Assembly (NCBI GenBank): GCA_023489405.1
Contig: JAMDCW010000039.1
Span: 4,491 to 19,263 of the forward strand
Reading direction: 5' to 3'
DNA: 14,773 nt
DNA from: Chloroflexota bacterium
GTDB lineage: Bacteria > Chloroflexota > UBA4733
Below, one piece after another: positions 6,724 to 14,030 of the stretch. Made by a program: the position numbers and the translations under genes. Positions within the stretch are counted from its first letter, which is position 1. Each line of letters starts with the position of its first letter. The notes under the pieces were generated by a model. It had not been told where the DNA came from. It did no database searches and saw only the letters and a program-made list of their open reading frames with translations.

Positions 6724-7512
6724 TTACTCTTCAATGGCCGTTTCGGCGGATCCTGAAGTGGTCTCGGGTGTTGCTGGTATAGTGCGGGCCCGAGGCGTCC
6801 GCGCCCGTTCGCTTCGACGCTCTTCGGCCATCCGTGTACGTGCAGCTCCTGCGGGTTCAACGATGGGTGTTGGTTCGGTTTTCCCTGGGATGACATCCCC
6901 ACGATAGATCCAGACCTTTACGCCGATCATCCCGAAAGTGGTTTTCGCCTCAGCAGTACCGTAATCAATATAAGCGCGCAAGGTATGGAGTGGCACAGAG
7001 CCACGACTTTCCTTGCTCTTGCTTTTCATTTCAGCACCGCCGAGCCGGCCTCCAACCACGATACGGACACCTTTGGCATCGCTCTTCATCGTGTCATCGA
7101 CCGCTTGTTTCATTGCGCGGCGGAAGTTGACACGACGTTCCAATTGCTCGGCAATACGTCGGGCAACGAGTACCGAATCCAAAGCCGGTTTCCGAATTTC
7201 CAATACATTGACGCGAACTCGGCGTTTAGTCAGCTCTTCAAGAGACTTGCGAAGACGTTCGACAGCTTCACCACTCCTACCTATAACGACGCCCGGTCTC
7301 GCTGTATGGAGTGTGACTGATAATTGTTGAGCAGCACGAGTGATAAGGACGCGCGAGACCGCGGCATTAGCAAGCTGCCGCGTAACGAGAGCGCGGATTT
7401 TACGGTCCTCATCGACATTCGCAGCATAGTCTTTGGCACTAGCGAACCAGGTGGATTCCCACGCGCGGCTATAGCCAAGGCGAAAGCCGACTGGATGTAC
7501 TTTTTGCCCCAC
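6724..7512 (-). CDS. rpsC: 30S ribosomal protein S3 with C-terminal extension
   Basis: S3 lines the mRNA entry tunnel with S4 and S5 and takes part in the ribosomal helicase activity. The start is GTG at 7510-7512 (VGQKVHPVGFRLG), with GGAG eight bases upstream; the frame remains open to 7584 but that part overlaps rplV. The KH domain carries GVVIGRSG at residues 74-81, and R131, R132 and K135, the helicase residues known in E. coli, occur at the same numbers. The protein has 262 residues. After the core end (IGVKVWIYRGDVIP, about residue 209), a tail of some 50 residues rich in Arg, Ala, Thr, Pro and Glu follows. Neighbours rplV and rplP are canonical. Confidence 0.96.
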   Translation of the reverse strand: MGQKVHPVGFRLGYSRAWESTWFASAKDYAANVDEDRKIRALVTRQLANAAVSRVLITRAAQQLSVTLHTARPGVVIGRSGEAVERLRKSLEELTKRRVRVNVLEIRKPALDSVLVARRIAEQLERRVNFRRAMKQAVDDTMKSDAKGVRIVVGGRLGGAEMKSKSKESRGSVPLHTLRAYIDYGTAEAKTTFGMIGVKVWIYRGDVIPGKTEPTPIVEPAGAARTRMAEERRSERARTPRARTIPATPETTSGSAETAIEE

Positions 7513-7537
7513 TGTTGATTCTCCACTCTCCCCGGCA

Positions 7538-7909
7538 CTATTGATACGTAGGCACACGATTACGCGGCCGTTGTAGCGGCTCATCGCTCACAACCACAGT
7601 GATGTGACTAGAGCGTTTGACAATACGGTCGTAGCGTCCACGTGCACGGGCCTGTCCACGCTTCAGCGATGGCGCTTCGTCGGCAGTAATGTACGTGATG
7701 TGAAGCCGGTTGCGCCCGATTTCAAAACGGTTTTCGGCATTTGCTGCTGCCGAGGCTATCACTTTAGCGACGGGCAGCGCCGCTGCTTTGGGGGTAAAGC
7801 GCAAGATATCGAGCGCTTCATTGACGCGTCTACCTCGGATGAGGTTAACGATCAGGCGAACTTTTCGAGATGACATCGGGATATTTCGCGCGATAGCACG
7901 GACCTCCAA
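7538..7909 (-). CDS. rplV: 50S ribosomal protein L22
   Basis: L22 sends a long beta-hairpin into the exit tunnel, forming part of the constriction where erythromycin-resistance changes occur in other bacteria. The 123-residue product has MEVRAIARNIPMSSRKVRLIV at the N-terminus, the LIRGRRVNEALDIL segment, AAANAENRF, and the hairpin tip region LKRGQARARGRYDRI. The start codon is TTG (7907-7909), with AGGAG seven bases upstream; no ATG or GTG fits better. It lies between rpsS and rpsC in canonical order. Confidence 0.96.
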   Translation of the reverse strand: MEVRAIARNIPMSSRKVRLIVNLIRGRRVNEALDILRFTPKAAALPVAKVIASAAANAENRFEIGRNRLHITYITADEAPSLKRGQARARGRYDRIVKRSSHITVVVSDEPLQRPRNRVPTYQ

Positions 7910-7938
7910 AGCGTTGCTCCTTCCACCTTCTTTGCACG

Positions 7939-8220
7939 CTAGCGGACTCCGGTAGTTTTCTCCGCACGGGCATGACCACGGAAGGTGCGTGTCGGAGCGA
8001 ACTCGCCGAGTTTATGTCCCACTAAGTTCTCGGTAATGAATACGGGAACGTGTCGTCGTCCGTCGTGAACAGCGATAGTGAGTCCAACCATGTCAGGCAG
8101 AATGGTCGAAGCTCGCGACCATGTCTTGATAGGAGATTTGGGCCCTGCCTTCTGCGTCGCGCTGACCTTTTTCAGGAGGCTTGGATGGACATATGGGCCT
8201 TTTTTAGTTGAACGAGACAT
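7939..8220 (-). CDS. rpsS: 30S ribosomal protein S19
   Basis: S19 sits in the head of the 30S subunit, forming a complex with S13 and contacting the A-site finger bridge. The 93-residue product begins MSRSTKKGPYVHPSLLKKV. It contains TWSRASTILPDMVGLTIAVHDGR and the signature HKLGEFAPTRTFRGHA near the end, all diagnostic, and is of normal length. The ATG is at 8218-8220. Five bases separate it from the rplB stop, so its ribosome-binding site (GAGG) lies within the end of rplB, consistent with coupled translation. Confidence 0.98.
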   Translation of the reverse strand: MSRSTKKGPYVHPSLLKKVSATQKAGPKSPIKTWSRASTILPDMVGLTIAVHDGRRHVPVFITENLVGHKLGEFAPTRTFRGHARAEKTTGVR

Positions 8221-8225
8221 TCGTA

Positions 8226-9056
8226 TTACCTACCTCTTCTTCGCGGCCGGAGGATAAAGTGATCACTGCGCTTATTCCGTCGAGTCCTATACCCCATAGC
8301 AGGCTTGCCCCAAGGAGTCTGTGGCTGCCCACCAATCGGATGCCGGGCCTCGCCTCCGCCGTGAGGATGCTCCCTAGGATTCATAGCAGAACCACGGACC
8401 GTAGGACGTCGCCGCATCCAGCGCGAGCGGCCCGCTTTACCAATGACGACGTTTTCGTGATCTGGATTGCTCACTTGCCCAATTGTGGCGTAGCATCTGC
8501 CAAGAATTCGACGGATTTCCCCCGAAGGAAGGCGAACGGAGACGTAGCCTCCTTCGCGTCCGAGTACTTGCGCCCCTACACCTGCGCTGCGCACCATCTG
8601 GGCACCGCGCCCTGGCTCAAGTTCAATATTGTGGATTACGGCACCGACTGGTATTCGTTCCAGTGGGAGCGCGTTGCCCGTTCTCGGCTCGGCGTCAGGC
8701 CCGCTCATAACCGTGTCGCCGACCTTGAGGCCTAACGGCGCGAGAATATAACGTTTTTCACCGTCGACGTAGTTCAGCAGCGCGATACGAGCGGTGCGGT
8801 TAGGGTCGTATTCGATTGTGGCAACCTTAGCCGGAATGCCGATTTTATTTCGCTTAAAGTCGATAATGCGATAGAGGCGGCGTGCGCCACCACCCCGGTG
8901 GCGCACCGTGATGCGCCCCTGCTGGTTACGTCCGGCATGGGAAGGCAATCGTTGAAGGAGCGGTTTGTATGGATTATCGGTGGTAATGTCATCGAATGTC
9001 GTGACAGTCATTCCACGTCGCCCAGGGGAAGTGGGCTTATATTGCTTAATGGGCAT
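8226..9056 (-). CDS. rplB: 50S ribosomal protein L2
   Basis: L2 is one of the most conserved large-subunit proteins, needed for subunit joining and for the peptidyl-transferase region. The 276-residue product is of standard length. It has the KPTSPGRRGMT start, the RNA-binding GGGARRLYRIIDFKRNK segment (about residues 55-71), and the C-terminal signature AMNPREHPHGGGEA (about residues 224-237), containing the conserved histidine linked to peptidyl-transfer activity. The basic tail ends in RPRRRGR. The ATG is at 9054-9056; the ribosome-binding site is weak (AGAG-type), and rplW ends 16 bases upstream. Confidence 0.98.
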   Translation of the reverse strand: MPIKQYKPTSPGRRGMTVTTFDDITTDNPYKPLLQRLPSHAGRNQQGRITVRHRGGGARRLYRIIDFKRNKIGIPAKVATIEYDPNRTARIALLNYVDGEKRYILAPLGLKVGDTVMSGPDAEPRTGNALPLERIPVGAVIHNIELEPGRGAQMVRSAGVGAQVLGREGGYVSVRLPSGEIRRILGRCYATIGQVSNPDHENVVIGKAGRSRWMRRRPTVRGSAMNPREHPHGGGEARHPIGGQPQTPWGKPAMGYRTRRNKRSDHFILRPRRRGR

Positions 9057-9072
9057 GGCTCTGCTCTTTCAG

Positions 9073-9366
9073 CTACTGTGCTTCGAAGAATTCGATCTTC
9101 TCGCCGGCACGGAGGGTTACCACGGCTTTCTTATGGCCGGGCGTACTCGTCCGCTTGGTGCGCCACTTACCGATGCGACGCTCATCGGGACGCCGATTGA
9201 TGGTGTTTACAGCTTTGACATGCACTTTGAACATCCGCTCGACCGCTGCTTTTACTTCCAGCTTCGTTGCCTGCGGTGCGACGTTGAAGGTGTATTTATT
9301 GAGCTCACCTAATTGGGTATTTTTTTCGGTGATACGGGGCGTTCGAAGTACTTCGTAGATATTCAT
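9073..9366 (-). CDS. rplW: 50S ribosomal protein L23
   Basis: L23 lies at the exit of the polypeptide tunnel and is the docking site for trigger factor and SRP. The 97-residue product begins MNIYEVLRTPRITEKNTQL, with the LEVKAAVERMFKVHVKAVNT helix-strand segment and the loop GKWRTKRTSTPGHKKAVVTL, all typical of bacterial L23. The ATG at 9364-9366 overlaps the rplD stop (ATGA), which suggests translational coupling. Its wording resembles Chloroflexota homologues as I remember them, but this has not been checked. Confidence 0.97.
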   Translation of the reverse strand: MNIYEVLRTPRITEKNTQLGELNKYTFNVAPQATKLEVKAAVERMFKVHVKAVNTINRRPDERRIGKWRTKRTSTPGHKKAVVTLRAGEKIEFFEAQ

Positions 9367-9992
9367 ACCAGTATTGCCTCCAGATGGAGTGCCGCCTCAC
9401 GGGTCAGCACCAGCCAGTCACAATTGATTACACTGACGACATCGACACCTTGGGCAGGGAGCATGCCCACCTGCTGGAGGTTACGGCTGGAAAGGTAGGA
9501 GTTGTCGTCCCGGGTTACCGAAACGAAGAGTGTTGATCTGGCAGCGGCAATGCCAAGGGCATCAAGCATAGCGACGAATGCTTTCGTTTTGGGTTCTGAG
9601 AAAGAGATCTGATCGAGGACAATAAGATGACCATTAGCCAGCTTCTCTGATAAGGCCGAACGCATCGCCAATCGCCGTACCTCTCGGGGCAACCGCTGAC
9701 GGTAAGAGCGAGGTACAGGACCGTGGGCAACTGCACCGTGATACCAATGGGGAGCGCGTATGCTTCCTTGCCTGGCTCTACCAGTACCTTTTTGGCGCCA
9801 GATCTTTTTGCCACCGCCAGAAATGAGACGGCGATTTTTGGTGGCGTGGGTACCTTGACGAGCATTAGCCAGTTGTTGTTGTACGGCAGCGTACATTGCA
9901 CTGCGATGAGGCTCACGGGCAAACACGCTGTCGCTCAATTCGAGCGTTCCCGCTTCGCTGCCGTCCTGTCTTCGAACGGTCACTATCGCCAT
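9363..9992 (-). CDS. rplD: 50S ribosomal protein L4
   Basis: L4 is an early-assembly protein with a long loop that reaches the exit tunnel. In E. coli it also represses the S10 operon, but that is not common to all bacteria. The 209-residue product shows HATKNRRLISGGGKKIWRQKGTGRARQGSIRAP (about residues 48-80), the extended loop signature, then the globular C-terminal half with LVVLD-like LIVLDQISF. Length is normal. The ATG at 9990-9992 has GGAAGG about eight bases upstream and lies four bases after the rplC stop. The stop overlaps the rplW start. Confidence 0.97.
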   Translation of the reverse strand: MAIVTVRRQDGSEAGTLELSDSVFAREPHRSAMYAAVQQQLANARQGTHATKNRRLISGGGKKIWRQKGTGRARQGSIRAPHWYHGAVAHGPVPRSYRQRLPREVRRLAMRSALSEKLANGHLIVLDQISFSEPKTKAFVAMLDALGIAAARSTLFVSVTRDDNSYLSSRNLQQVGMLPAQGVDVVSVINCDWLVLTREAALHLEAILV

Positions 9993-9996
9993 TGCC

Positions 9997-10626
9997 TTAC
10001 CTTCCCCGGTTGGATTGACGTACGATCAACAGGCCACCTGTAGGGCCCGGAACAGAACCTCGTACCAGAAGAACATTCTTCTCGATGTCCGTTCCTATTA
10101 CAGCGAGGTGCAAGACAGTACGCCGTTCGTGGCCCGATCGACCTGCCATTCGTGTACCCTTGAAAACTCGTCCAGGAGTAGTTCCTGGCCCGATAGAGCC
10201 TGGTGCACGCGCGCGGTCCGACTGCCCATGGGTCTTCGGCCCTCCGTGGAAACCATGGCGTTTCATCACTCCGGTGAAACCGTGGCCTTTCGTCGTACCG
10301 GTAACGTCGACAAAGTCACCGGTGCTGAACATATCTAGTGTCAGCTTTTGCCCTACCTGATAGGGTGAGTCCTCTGGAACTGTGCGGAATTCCACCAATT
10401 TCTTGACGCTTGTCAGGCCGGCTGCCTTGATATGCCCTGCGATAGGCTTCTTAACGTGCTTTGCTGTGCCGTATCCTACTTGCACTGCTTCATAGCCATC
10501 ACGTTCTGACGTGCGCAATTGGGTGACGACACACGGCCCTGCCTCGATGACGGTGACAGGATGGGCGAGCCCACCTGCAGAGAACACCTGCGTCATGCCG
10601 ATTTTGCGGCCTAGTAGCCCTATCAA
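9997..10626 (-). CDS. rplC: 50S ribosomal protein L3
   Basis: L3 nucleates large-subunit assembly and extends a loop close to the peptidyl-transferase centre. The 209-residue product starts MIGLLGRKIGMTQVF. It has GHGFTGVMKRHGFHGG (residues 114-129) and THGQSDRARAPGSIG (132-146), followed by RVFKGTRMAGRSGHERRTV. The glutamine methylated in E. coli L3, just after PGSIG, is replaced by Pro147, so that modification is not expected. The start codon is TTG (10624-10626), with AGGAG eight bases upstream. An in-frame TGA two codons before it fixes this choice; an ATG in the same place is in another frame. Confidence 0.96.
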   Translation of the reverse strand: MIGLLGRKIGMTQVFSAGGLAHPVTVIEAGPCVVTQLRTSERDGYEAVQVGYGTAKHVKKPIAGHIKAAGLTSVKKLVEFRTVPEDSPYQVGQKLTLDMFSTGDFVDVTGTTKGHGFTGVMKRHGFHGGPKTHGQSDRARAPGSIGPGTTPGRVFKGTRMAGRSGHERRTVLHLAVIGTDIEKNVLLVRGSVPGPTGGLLIVRQSNRGR

Positions 10627-10654
10627 TGTTCATGCTCCTCTCGGGCCAGGTTCT

Positions 10655-10963
10655 TTAGAGTTTGATATCAATCTCGACACCTGCTGCCAGGTTAAGGCGG
10701 GTGAGAGCGTCGAGCGTCCGCTGGTTCGGCTCCAGCACGTCAATCAAACGCTTGTGCGTGCGCATCTCGAATTGTTCGCGAGAGTCTTTATTAATAAAGC
10801 GGGACCGCATTACAGTGAAACGCCGGATTTCTGTCGGCAAAGGGATGGGGCCTTTAACCTCAGATCCGGTGCGTTGTGCTGTCTCAACGATCTGCCGCGC
10901 TGACTCATCGAGCACTTTGTGATCATAGGCTTTGAGGCGAATTCGAAGTCGTTGCCCTGCCAT
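10655..10963 (-). CDS. rpsJ: 30S ribosomal protein S10 (NusE)
   Basis: S10 is a 30S head protein and, as NusE, also joins NusB in transcription antitermination and couples RNA polymerase to the ribosome through NusG. The 102-residue product is of standard length. It has IRLKAYDHKVLDESARQIVETA (about residues 8-29), then GPIPLPTEIRRFTVMRS and SREQFEMRTHKRLIDV, all diagnostic. The ATG at 10961-10963 has AAGGAG seven bases upstream. It opens the S10 part of the cluster after a 345-base gap, so it may be preceded by its own promoter or a leader regulatory structure. Confidence 0.98.
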   Translation of the reverse strand: MAGQRLRIRLKAYDHKVLDESARQIVETAQRTGSEVKGPIPLPTEIRRFTVMRSRFINKDSREQFEMRTHKRLIDVLEPNQRTLDALTRLNLAAGVEIDIKL

Positions 10964-10991
10964 TTCGTTTCTCCTTCAAAGATACGCCTCC

Positions 10992-11006
10992 CGGGGCCGG
11001 ACCCCG
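10992..11006 (-). promoter_or_regulatory. GC hairpin in the rpsJ (S10) leader
   Basis: A perfect 5-bp all-GC stem, CGGGG at 10992-10996 and CCCCG at 11002-11006, encloses a five-base loop. It lies about 15 bases upstream of the rpsJ Shine-Dalgarno. There is no T-run after it. It could affect S10 mRNA stability or initiation, but its short stem could also be chance in a GC-rich leader. Confidence 0.3.
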
Positions 11007-11077
11007 AATACATTTCTGCGCATTTAGGCACAAAGTTATCTCTCTCGACGACCTTTGCGCTCGCCAAGCGAATGGGC

Positions 11078-11083
11078 ATTGTA
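11078..11083 (-). promoter_or_regulatory. Possible -10 element for rpsJ
   Basis: The minus strand reads TACAAT here, five of six matches to TATAAT, about 115 bases before the rpsJ start. The sequence 16-18 bases further upstream (around TTCCCT) is a poor -35 match, and there is no extended -10 TGn. It is the best candidate for a separate S10 promoter in the gap but is weak. Confidence 0.25.
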
Positions 11084-11181
11084 CCCCACAAAAGGCTTCT
11101 AGGGAAGAGGCGGACTTACGAAATGCCGGTGGGTTTGCCGGTTCGTGCGATCAATATGGAAAGCGGGGTAAGATCAAGCGT

Positions 11182-11238
11182 GGGCCAGTGGCGGAATTGG
11201 CTAAGTCACATTCAGCATCTGATAGTTCTGGCCCGCAG
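11182..11238 (+). pseudogene. tRNA-Leu-like fragment lacking the variable and T arms
   Basis: On the strand opposite to the genes, GGGCCAG at 11182-11188 is followed by TG, then by GCGGAATTGG, exactly the order of acceptor stem, positions 8-9 and D-arm in bacterial tRNA-Leu. CTGGCCC at 11228-11234 pairs 7/7 with the acceptor strand. In between, TCACA-TTCAGCA-TCTGA (11206-11222) resembles an anticodon arm with a CAG anticodon and four of five stem pairs. No variable arm, no T-arm (GGTTCRA) and no CCA are present, and the D-stem pairs poorly. It cannot be a normal tRNA. It may be a decayed tRNA-Leu, a tRNA-like structure, or a chance match. Confidence 0.35.
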
Positions 11239-11308
11239 AATAGCCTACAGTACCTAGGCATGGGCAGTGTCTATCGACTTCTCCAGCGGAGTGCAGCGTT
11301 AGAGTGCC

Positions 11309-13381
11309 TTATGCTTTCTGTTTGGCAACGATCTCTTCGGCAACATTGCGTGGCACTTCGGCATAGGAATGGAATTCCATCGTATAGTTGCCCCTGCCTT
11401 GGGTCATAGAACGCAACTGATTGACATAGCCAAACATTTCCGCCAGCGGTACGATCGCGTGTACATTTTGTATGCCTCCTCGCACTTCTACACCTTCGAG
11501 GTGACCACGGCGCGCTGTGAGGTCGCCAATGGCAGCTCCGAGGAATTCATCTGGCGTAAAGACCTCGACGTGCATTAACGGTTCAAGCAGCACGGGATCG
11601 GCTTTGCGCACCGCCTCTTTGAAACCGATAGAAGCCGCGGTCTTGAAGGCTTCGACAGAAGAATCCACTTCGTGGTACGAACCGTCGTACAAGGTGACGC
11701 TTACGTCCACTATTGGGTAGCCAGCAAGAACACCTGTGGCAAGACATTCTCTGATTCCTGCTTCGACACCAGGAACGTATTCACGGGGGACCACACCGCC
11801 AATAATGTTGTTAACGAACTCAAAACCTCGACCAGCATTCGGCATCACTTCGAGCCAGACGTGTCCATACTGACCGTGACCGCCGGTCTGGCGGACGAAC
11901 CGTCCTTCAGCCTTTGCGCTCCGTCGGATGGTCTCTCGATAGGCGACTCGTGGCTTGCCAACGTTGGCGTCAACTTTGAATTCGCGGCGCATGCGATCAA
12001 CAATGACTTCGAGGTGGAGCTCACCCATCCCAGAGATAATTGTTTGACCCGATTCTTCGTCGGTACGTACGCGGAATGTGGGATCCTCTTCTGCTAGTTT
12101 CTGGAGTGCGATGCCCATTTTTTCTTGGTCTTGGCGTGTGCGGGGCTCGACTGCTTGGTCGATTACAGGCTCTGGGAATTTAATGGATTCGAGAATGGTA
12201 GGATGATCTGGGTCAGCGAGAGTATCTCCCGTGAAGGTGGATCGCAAACCGACGGCCGCAACAATATCTCCCGCGTAGGCGTCAGTGATATCTTCTCGAT
12301 GATTCGCGTGCATGAGCAGTAGCCGGCCGATGCGCTCGCGTTGCTCCTTTGTACTGTTATATACGTAAGAACTGCTTGTAACCTTGCCACGATAGATGCG
12401 GAAGTATGTCAGTCGACCGACGAATTGGTCCGACACAACCTTGAAAGCGAGTGCTGCAAATGGTCCAGTCTCATCGGGATAGACCTGCTCAATCTCTTCG
12501 CTGCGGGGACGGGTAGCAGTTATGGGGGGGACATCGAGGGGAGATGGGAGGTACTCGATAATGGCGTCGAGCATCAACTGGACCCCCTTATTTTTGAGCG
12601 CAGCTCCGCAGAGTACAGGGATGAGTACCGTCGACAGCGTTGCACGGCGTAACGCCTGGCGAATTTCAGATTCGCTGATAGGCTCTTCGTTCAGGTACTT
12701 TAACTCTAAATCAGAATCTGTCTCAGCTACACGCTCAATCAGGATATCGCGCCAATGTTGTACTTCATCGGCATACTCATCGGGAATTTCTCGCTCTTCG
12801 ATATTGTTGCCGAGATCGTCATTGTAAAAGATAGCCCTCTGTCGAATAAGGTCGATAATCCCACGGAAGCCTGCTTCACGCCCCATGGGCAGTTGGATGG
12901 GAACCGGCTTGGCATTCAAGCGATCGCTGATCATCTCGATGCAGCGGTAGAAATCAGCTCCCAGGCGATCCATCTTGTTGACGAAGACGAATCGAGGGAC
13001 GTGGTACTTGTCTGCTTGGCGCCAGACTGTTTCTGATTGTGGTTCGACACCAGCAACGGCATCGAGAACCACGACACCTCCATCGAGAACACGGAGAGAA
13101 CGCTCCACTTCAACCGTGAAGTCTACATGCCCCGGAGTATCGATAATATTGATCCGATAATTCTTCCAGAAGCACGTTGTTGCCGCGGCAGTAATCGTGA
13201 TACCTCGCTCACGCTCTTGTTCCATCCAGTCCATTGTGGCGGCACCTTCATGGACCTCGCCGATGCGATGTATTTTGCGCGTGTAGAAGAGGATGCGTTC
13301 GGTCGTTGTCGTCTTACCGGCATCGATGTGAGCGATGATCCCGATATTACGTGTGCATTCTAGAGTGTATTCTCGCGGCAT
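11309..13381 (-). CDS. fusA: Elongation factor G
   Basis: EF-G is the GTPase that drives translocation of tRNAs and mRNA and, with RRF, ribosome recycling. The start chosen is the ATG at 13379-13381 (MPREYTLECTRNIG), with CGGAGA about seven bases upstream. A TTG seven codons earlier is in frame but has a poorer site. The product has 690 residues, usual for EF-G. GTPase motifs are AHIDAGKT (17-24), RGITI (59-63), DTPGH (81-85) and NKMD (135-138). Domain IV has the SGMGELHLEV and GGVVPREYVPGVEAG segments, and domain V ends with MTQGRGNYTMEFHSYAEVP. The neighbour rpsG lies 96 bases upstream. tuf does not follow. Confidence 0.98.
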   Translation of the reverse strand: MPREYTLECTRNIGIIAHIDAGKTTTTERILFYTRKIHRIGEVHEGAATMDWMEQERERGITITAAATTCFWKNYRINIIDTPGHVDFTVEVERSLRVLDGGVVVLDAVAGVEPQSETVWRQADKYHVPRFVFVNKMDRLGADFYRCIEMISDRLNAKPVPIQLPMGREAGFRGIIDLIRQRAIFYNDDLGNNIEEREIPDEYADEVQHWRDILIERVAETDSDLELKYLNEEPISESEIRQALRRATLSTVLIPVLCGAALKNKGVQLMLDAIIEYLPSPLDVPPITATRPRSEEIEQVYPDETGPFAALAFKVVSDQFVGRLTYFRIYRGKVTSSSYVYNSTKEQRERIGRLLLMHANHREDITDAYAGDIVAAVGLRSTFTGDTLADPDHPTILESIKFPEPVIDQAVEPRTRQDQEKMGIALQKLAEEDPTFRVRTDEESGQTIISGMGELHLEVIVDRMRREFKVDANVGKPRVAYRETIRRSAKAEGRFVRQTGGHGQYGHVWLEVMPNAGRGFEFVNNIIGGVVPREYVPGVEAGIRECLATGVLAGYPIVDVSVTLYDGSYHEVDSSVEAFKTAASIGFKEAVRKADPVLLEPLMHVEVFTPDEFLGAAIGDLTARRGHLEGVEVRGGIQNVHAIVPLAEMFGYVNQLRSMTQGRGNYTMEFHSYAEVPRNVAEEIVAKQKA

Positions 13382-13477
13382 AGATGATTCTCCGGTCGTC
13401 AACTGGGACGAAATTCACTATTTGCAGAACCGTACATTGTGGGACATAGGAGGGGCGATGATGTCAGAGACGGCTGA

Positions 13478-13948
13478 CTAGATACGAAAATGGCTAAAGG
13501 CACGGTTGCTTTCTGCCATCCGGTGCATGTCCTCCTTACGCTTGATGGTAGCACCCTGGCCATGAGCGGCATCGAGCAGTTCTGCGGCAAGTCGCTCTTC
13601 CAGGCTATGCCCTGGTCGCTTCCGCGCCGAAGCAATGAGCCAGCGGAAAGCAAGTGCTTGTTTACGTTCACTGCGGATTTCTACCGGTACCTGGTAGGTA
13701 GCACCACCGACACGCCGAGGTTTTACTTCGAGGACTGGAGTGGCATTACGCAATGCTGCCTCGAATGTTTCTAGTGCGCTCTTGTGTGTTTGGTTTTCAA
13801 TACGCTCGAAGGACTTATAGACGATGCGCTCAGCAAGAGATTTTTTTCCGCTCAACATCACTTTATTGATGAATTGCTGCACCGTCCGGCTGCCATAGCG
13901 AGTATCAGGCGGCGTAACGTGATGTTCAACTGCTCCACGACGGCTCAT
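13478..13948 (-). CDS. rpsG: 30S ribosomal protein S7
   Basis: S7 is a primary 16S rRNA-binding protein that starts assembly of the 30S head and lines the E-site. In E. coli it represses the str operon by binding the rpsL-rpsG spacer. The 156-residue product is of typical length. It contains DTRYGSRTVQQFINKVMLSGKKSLAERIVY (about residues 15-44), VEVKPRRVGGATYQVPVEIR-type sequence and RWLIASARKR, followed by KRKEDMHRMAESNRAFSHFR, all diagnostic. The ATG is at 13946-13948, and the ribosome-binding site AAGGTGA lies nine bases upstream, within a stretch that could pair with the spacer hairpin described separately. Confidence 0.98.
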   Translation of the reverse strand: MSRRGAVEHHVTPPDTRYGSRTVQQFINKVMLSGKKSLAERIVYKSFERIENQTHKSALETFEAALRNATPVLEVKPRRVGGATYQVPVEIRSERKQALAFRWLIASARKRPGHSLEERLAAELLDAAHGQGATIKRKEDMHRMAESNRAFSHFRI

Positions 13949-13956
13949 CGTACTTT

Positions 13957-13998
13957 CTCACCTTCTTTCCCGACTCACCTGCAGCCGGGGCAGGTGAG
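13957..13998 (-). promoter_or_regulatory. rpsL-rpsG spacer hairpin with alternative pairing over the rpsG ribosome-binding site
   Basis: In mRNA order, CTCACCTGC (13998-13990) and GCAGGTGAG (13982-13974) form a perfect 9-bp stem with a seven-base loop. The same 5' arm (CTCACCT) can instead pair with AGGTGAG at 13963-13957, a 7-bp match that includes the rpsG Shine-Dalgarno AGGTGA. The two structures exclude each other: one leaves the site free, the other covers it. No T-run follows, so it is not an intrinsic terminator. In E. coli the equivalent spacer is the S7 autoregulation target; whether this structure plays that part here is inference. Confidence 0.5.
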
Positions 13999-14030
13999 AA
14001 CGCTCCACATGCTCTAGGTATCAGGTTCAT

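Larger units (their letters stand above)
10964..11308. other. 345-base non-coding gap between fusA and rpsJ
   Basis: No credible protein gene occurs on either strand. tuf, which follows fusA in many bacteria, is absent, and nothing resembling EF-Tu remains. The gap holds a tRNA-Leu-like element on the plus strand (11182-11238), a short direct repeat TGCCGGT at 11124-11130 and 11136-11142, a -10-like TACAAT for the minus strand at 11078-11083, and a GC-rich hairpin in the rpsJ leader (10992-11006). No hairpin with a T-run, hence no clear intrinsic terminator, follows fusA. It is the longest stretch without a gene in the window. Confidence 0.85.

Noticed and set aside
8208..8735. A long 175-codon open frame on the plus strand
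   Set aside because: It lies fully opposite rplB, has no recognisable domain or ribosome-binding site, and is a shadow of a highly conserved gene.
11136..11238. A circularly permuted tRNA, with the GGTTCG at 11139-11144 serving as T-arm upstream of the tRNA-Leu-like 5' half
   Set aside because: The bases around GGTTCG do not form a five-pair T-stem and the loop does not fit TTCRA, so there is no support beyond one short motif.
13463..13478. A small hairpin GTCAG/CTGAC at the rpsG stop as a terminator
   Set aside because: The stem has only five pairs and is not followed by a T-run; fusA follows closely on the same strand.
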